A DNA stretch of 64,000 nt, from positions 1-64,000 of the forward strand of contig NZ_JMMA01000002.1 of NCBI RefSeq assembly GCF_000686125.1, given 5' to 3'. Under the pieces are notes generated by a model. The model saw only the letters and a program-made list of their open reading frames with translations, was not told the origin of the DNA and did not search any database. The position numbers were made by a program, and so were the translations under genes. The stretch comes from Ruminococcus sp. NK3A76 (GTDB lineage: Bacteria > Bacillota > Clostridia > Oscillospirales > Ruminococcaceae). How positions within the stretch are numbered: position 1 is the first letter of the stretch; each line of letters starts with the position of its first letter. Positions 62,099 through 64,000 of the stretch are shown in pieces.

Positions 62099-62281
62099 GT
62101 GGCAGAAAAGGAACAGATACTCGAAGCTATGAAAAAAGCAGGCGAGCCGCTGAACGCAGGCAAGATAGCCGAGCTTACAGGTCTTGACCGCAAGGTCGTT
62201 GACAGGGCTATGGCTGCTATGAAGAAAGACGGCTCTATCGTTTCTCCCGTAAGATGTAAGTGGGAGCCGGCTGAGAAGTGA
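62099..62281 (+). CDS. Small winged-helix protein
   Basis: 60 residues from the GTG at 62099 (CGGAGGTGCTTAAA upstream): ILEAMKKAGEPLNAGKIAEL-TGLDRKVVDRAM, then a basic wing (DGSIVSPVRCKWEP). The whole protein is one wHTH domain of MarR/Lrp-like shape. A transcription factor or DNA-binding adaptor; target unknown. Confidence 0.7.
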   Translation: MAEKEQILEAMKKAGEPLNAGKIAELTGLDRKVVDRAMAAMKKDGSIVSPVRCKWEPAEK

Positions 62282-62366
62282 TAAAAAATGCTGCCGGTCA
62301 CACCGGAAGGGTCTTGTAAAACGAGGTCGGGCCTTGCAGTAACAGCCTTTTCCATAACACCCATAC

Positions 62367-62403
62367 ACCGCCCCATGGCATACGCTGTGGGGCGGTTTTT
62401 ATC
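62367..62403 (+). terminator. Rho-independent terminator
   Basis: ACCGCCCCA/TGGGGCGGT, then TTTTT. Confidence 0.8.
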
Positions 62404-62425
62404 ATGTTGTCATTATGCACAAAAT

Positions 62426-62518
62426 AATAATTCGATATCAAACTATTTTTCGTCGGGCGGGGTATTGACCTTTTTTTGAAAAAGGAGTATAATGTAAATA
62501 GTTAGATATCGAATTATT
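62426..62518 (+). promoter_or_regulatory. MarR promoter bracketed by two inverted operator copies
   Basis: A promoter (TTGACC 62465, TATAAT 62488, spacer 17) sits between AATAATTCGATATC-AACTATTT (62426-62448) and its reverse complement (62496-62518), with 1 mismatch in 23. The palindromic GATATC core fits a MarR dimer site; autoregulation is likely. Confidence 0.75.
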
Positions 62519-62535
62519 GCGCAGGAGGTGTTTTT

Positions 62536-63030
62536 TTGGAGGATAAGAAAAGAGCCGATGAGATGTCTGAGGCGGATTTTATCAGACAAAAGCCGGTGCT
62601 GCTCGACTTTATAGCGCACAGGCTCGATGTGATAAACAACCGGCAGCTCATGGCAGAGTATGATGTGACGCATTCGCAGGCAAAGCTGCTTGTGAGGATA
62701 TCCCATTCCCCGGGGCACAGGATAGCGCAGAGCGAGCTCAAAGCCTTCGGCAGGCGTGGCTCGACGATAACCTCGGTGCTTGCCCACCTTGAAAAGAACG
62801 GCCTGATAAGCCGCAGCGCAAGCGATGCTGATGCAAGGGCAAAATATGTCGAGCTCACACCGCACGGCCTTGATGTGGCGCTTGCAGAGCAAAAGATAAT
62901 ATCAGAGCTCGGCGAGCTCATAGACCATACGCTCACCAAAAAAGAGACAGAGAGCCTGCAGATACTTCTTGAAAAGATAGCTAAAGCTCTTGATGATAAA
63001 AAAACAAACGAAAGGACTGATAACACTTGA
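62536..63030 (+). CDS. MarR-family repressor
   Basis: 164 residues, TTG start at 62536 with AGGAGGTG upstream. A winged helix with TVTHSQAKLLVRI-like opening (DVTHSQAKLLVRISHSPGHR), recognition helix region SELKAFGRRGSTITSVLAHL and the wing DADARAKYVELT. It ends inside the start of the ABC exporter gene (TTGA overlap), so it very likely controls that exporter. Confidence 0.9.
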   Translation: MEDKKRADEMSEADFIRQKPVLLDFIAHRLDVINNRQLMAEYDVTHSQAKLLVRISHSPGHRIAQSELKAFGRRGSTITSVLAHLEKNGLISRSASDADARAKYVELTPHGLDVALAEQKIISELGELIDHTLTKKETESLQILLEKIAKALDDKKTNERTDNT

Positions 63031-64000
63031 TAAAAAAGCTGTTTGGGTGTATCAAGGGGTATGAAAAATACACGATACTCACACCGCTCGTTATGATAGG
63101 CGAGGTCGGTATGGAGGTTCTTATCCCCCTTGTTATGGCAAAGATAGTCGATGTCGGCATCGAAGGCGACGGCGGAACATCATATACCGTGAAAATGGGT
63201 CTGCTTATGGTGTTCATGGCGTGCGTGTCTATGATGTTCGGTTCACTCGGTGCTTATTTCGGCGCAAAGGCCAGCATGGGCTTTTCAAAGAACCTGAGAA
63301 ACAAGCTCTTTAATAAGGTGCAGGATTTCTCGTTTAAGAATATCGACAAATTCTCGACCGCATCGCTCGTTACACGTCTTACCACAGACGTGAATATGGT
63401 GCAGAACTCATTCCTGATGTTCATCAAAATGGCATTCAGAGCGCCTGTAATGCTCGTGGGCGCACTTATCATGGCAGTAAAGGTAAAGCCTGACCTGTCA
63501 ATGGTATTCCTTGTGTCGGTGCCGATACTTGCACTTGCAATGGTGCTTATAATGACTAATGCGCACCCCCGTTTCAAGCTGATGCTCGAACGTTACGACA
63601 AGATGAACTCTGACGTTCAGGAAAACCTTATAGGTATCCGTGCTGTCAAGGCATTCGTAAGAGAAGACTATGAGAACAAGAAGTTCACCACCAGCGCAGA
63701 CCTTGTAAGGAAAGCTCAGCTCGCAGCTGAAAAGATAGTTATCCTCACACAGCCGATAATGCAGATAACGATGTATGCAACTATCGTCGCTGTGCTCTGG
63801 TTCGGCGGAAACATGGTAGTTGACGGCGATATGCAGATAGGTGAGCTCTCTACTTTCATCACCTATATTAACCAGATACTCGGCTCGCTGATGATGGTGT
63901 CTATGATATTTATGATGCTTGTTATTTCAAGAGCATCTATCACGAGAATAGTCGAGGTGCTTGAAGAAGACCCCGACATCACAGACGATGATGCATCTGA
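63027..64000 (+). CDS. ABC exporter half-transporter, truncated by window edge
   Basis: TTG start at 63027 overlaps the marR stop. The visible 324 residues are an ABC exporter membrane domain of about six segments (for example LTPLVMIGEVGMEVLIPLVM, ~18-40), with the family stretch LVTRLTTDVNMVQNSFLMFI and the ENLIGIRAVKAFVREDYE helix. The ATPase part lies beyond the edge. MarR-linked pairs of such genes usually encode heterodimeric multidrug exporters. Confidence 0.9.
   Translation, partial: MIKKLFGCIKGYEKYTILTPLVMIGEVGMEVLIPLVMAKIVDVGIEGDGGTSYTVKMGLLMVFMACVSMMFGSLGAYFGAKASMGFSKNLRNKLFNKVQDFSFKNIDKFSTASLVTRLTTDVNMVQNSFLMFIKMAFRAPVMLVGALIMAVKVKPDLSMVFLVSVPILALAMVLIMTNAHPRFKLMLERYDKMNSDVQENLIGIRAVKAFVREDYENKKFTTSADLVRKAQLAAEKIVILTQPIMQITMYATIVAVLWFGGNMVVDGDMQIGELSTFITYINQILGSLMMVSMIFMMLVISRASITRIVEVLEEDPDITDDDAS

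Overview
This window looks like a chromosomal segment of a Ruminococcus-type gut Firmicute (Oscillospiraceae). The evidence is moderate GC, strong AGGAG ribosome sites with frequent TTG/GTG starts, many near-consensus TTGACA-17-TATAAT promoters, a hisS-aspS pair, purC, lipoprotein-rich ECF sigma loci and a large MBG/YDG-type surface protein. The species call is inference.

Layout. 1-1300: a frameshifted, membrane-anchored ECF sigma gene on the minus strand. 1300-5500: an integrated mobilizable element (excisionase-like HTH, hairpin-rich oriT candidate, MobC-like protein, MOBP relaxase, tyrosine integrase behind a leader peptide). 5900-10100: an ECF sigma domain fused in one polypeptide to a complete FtsX-type ABC permease, followed by its ATPase. 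10200-22550: a second ECF sigma/anti-sigma pair, four related lipoprotein or anchored proteins sharing an AVTGE-like C-terminal motif, an ABC-2 transporter and another FtsX/LolD-type transporter; together these look like envelope-stress or antimicrobial-peptide functions. 22600-32700: accessory genes, including a SUKH-like immunity protein, a fluoride riboswitch before a Na+/H+ antiporter, purC, a cassette of atypical tRNAs, and two genes broken by identical 172-bp MITEs. 32700-38500: a 1920-residue helicase-nuclease of defence type. 38500-45500: membrane transport and cell-wall genes. 45700-52300: a 2066-residue surface protein behind a long leader with two upstream ORFs and two terminator-like hairpins. 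52500-57250: hisS, two small genes, a type I toxin-antitoxin module, aspS and a DtxR-type regulator. 57270-58730: another sigma/anti-sigma pair. 59000-64000: tRNA-Thr and tRNA-Tyr, an IVS-type four-helix-bundle gene flanked by two copies of a pseudoknot-forming repeat, an oxidoreductase ending at a third MITE, gene remnants, and a MarR gene overlapping an ABC exporter that runs off the window.

The most notable items are the sigma-FtsX fusion with its short upstream ORF (also present at the left sigma locus), the MITE family with TTWA target duplications, the fluoride riboswitch, the type I toxin-antitoxin module between the two synthetase genes, and the ABA'B' (pseudoknot) repeats around the S23-like gene. 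All family assignments come from reading motifs by eye; no database search was run.
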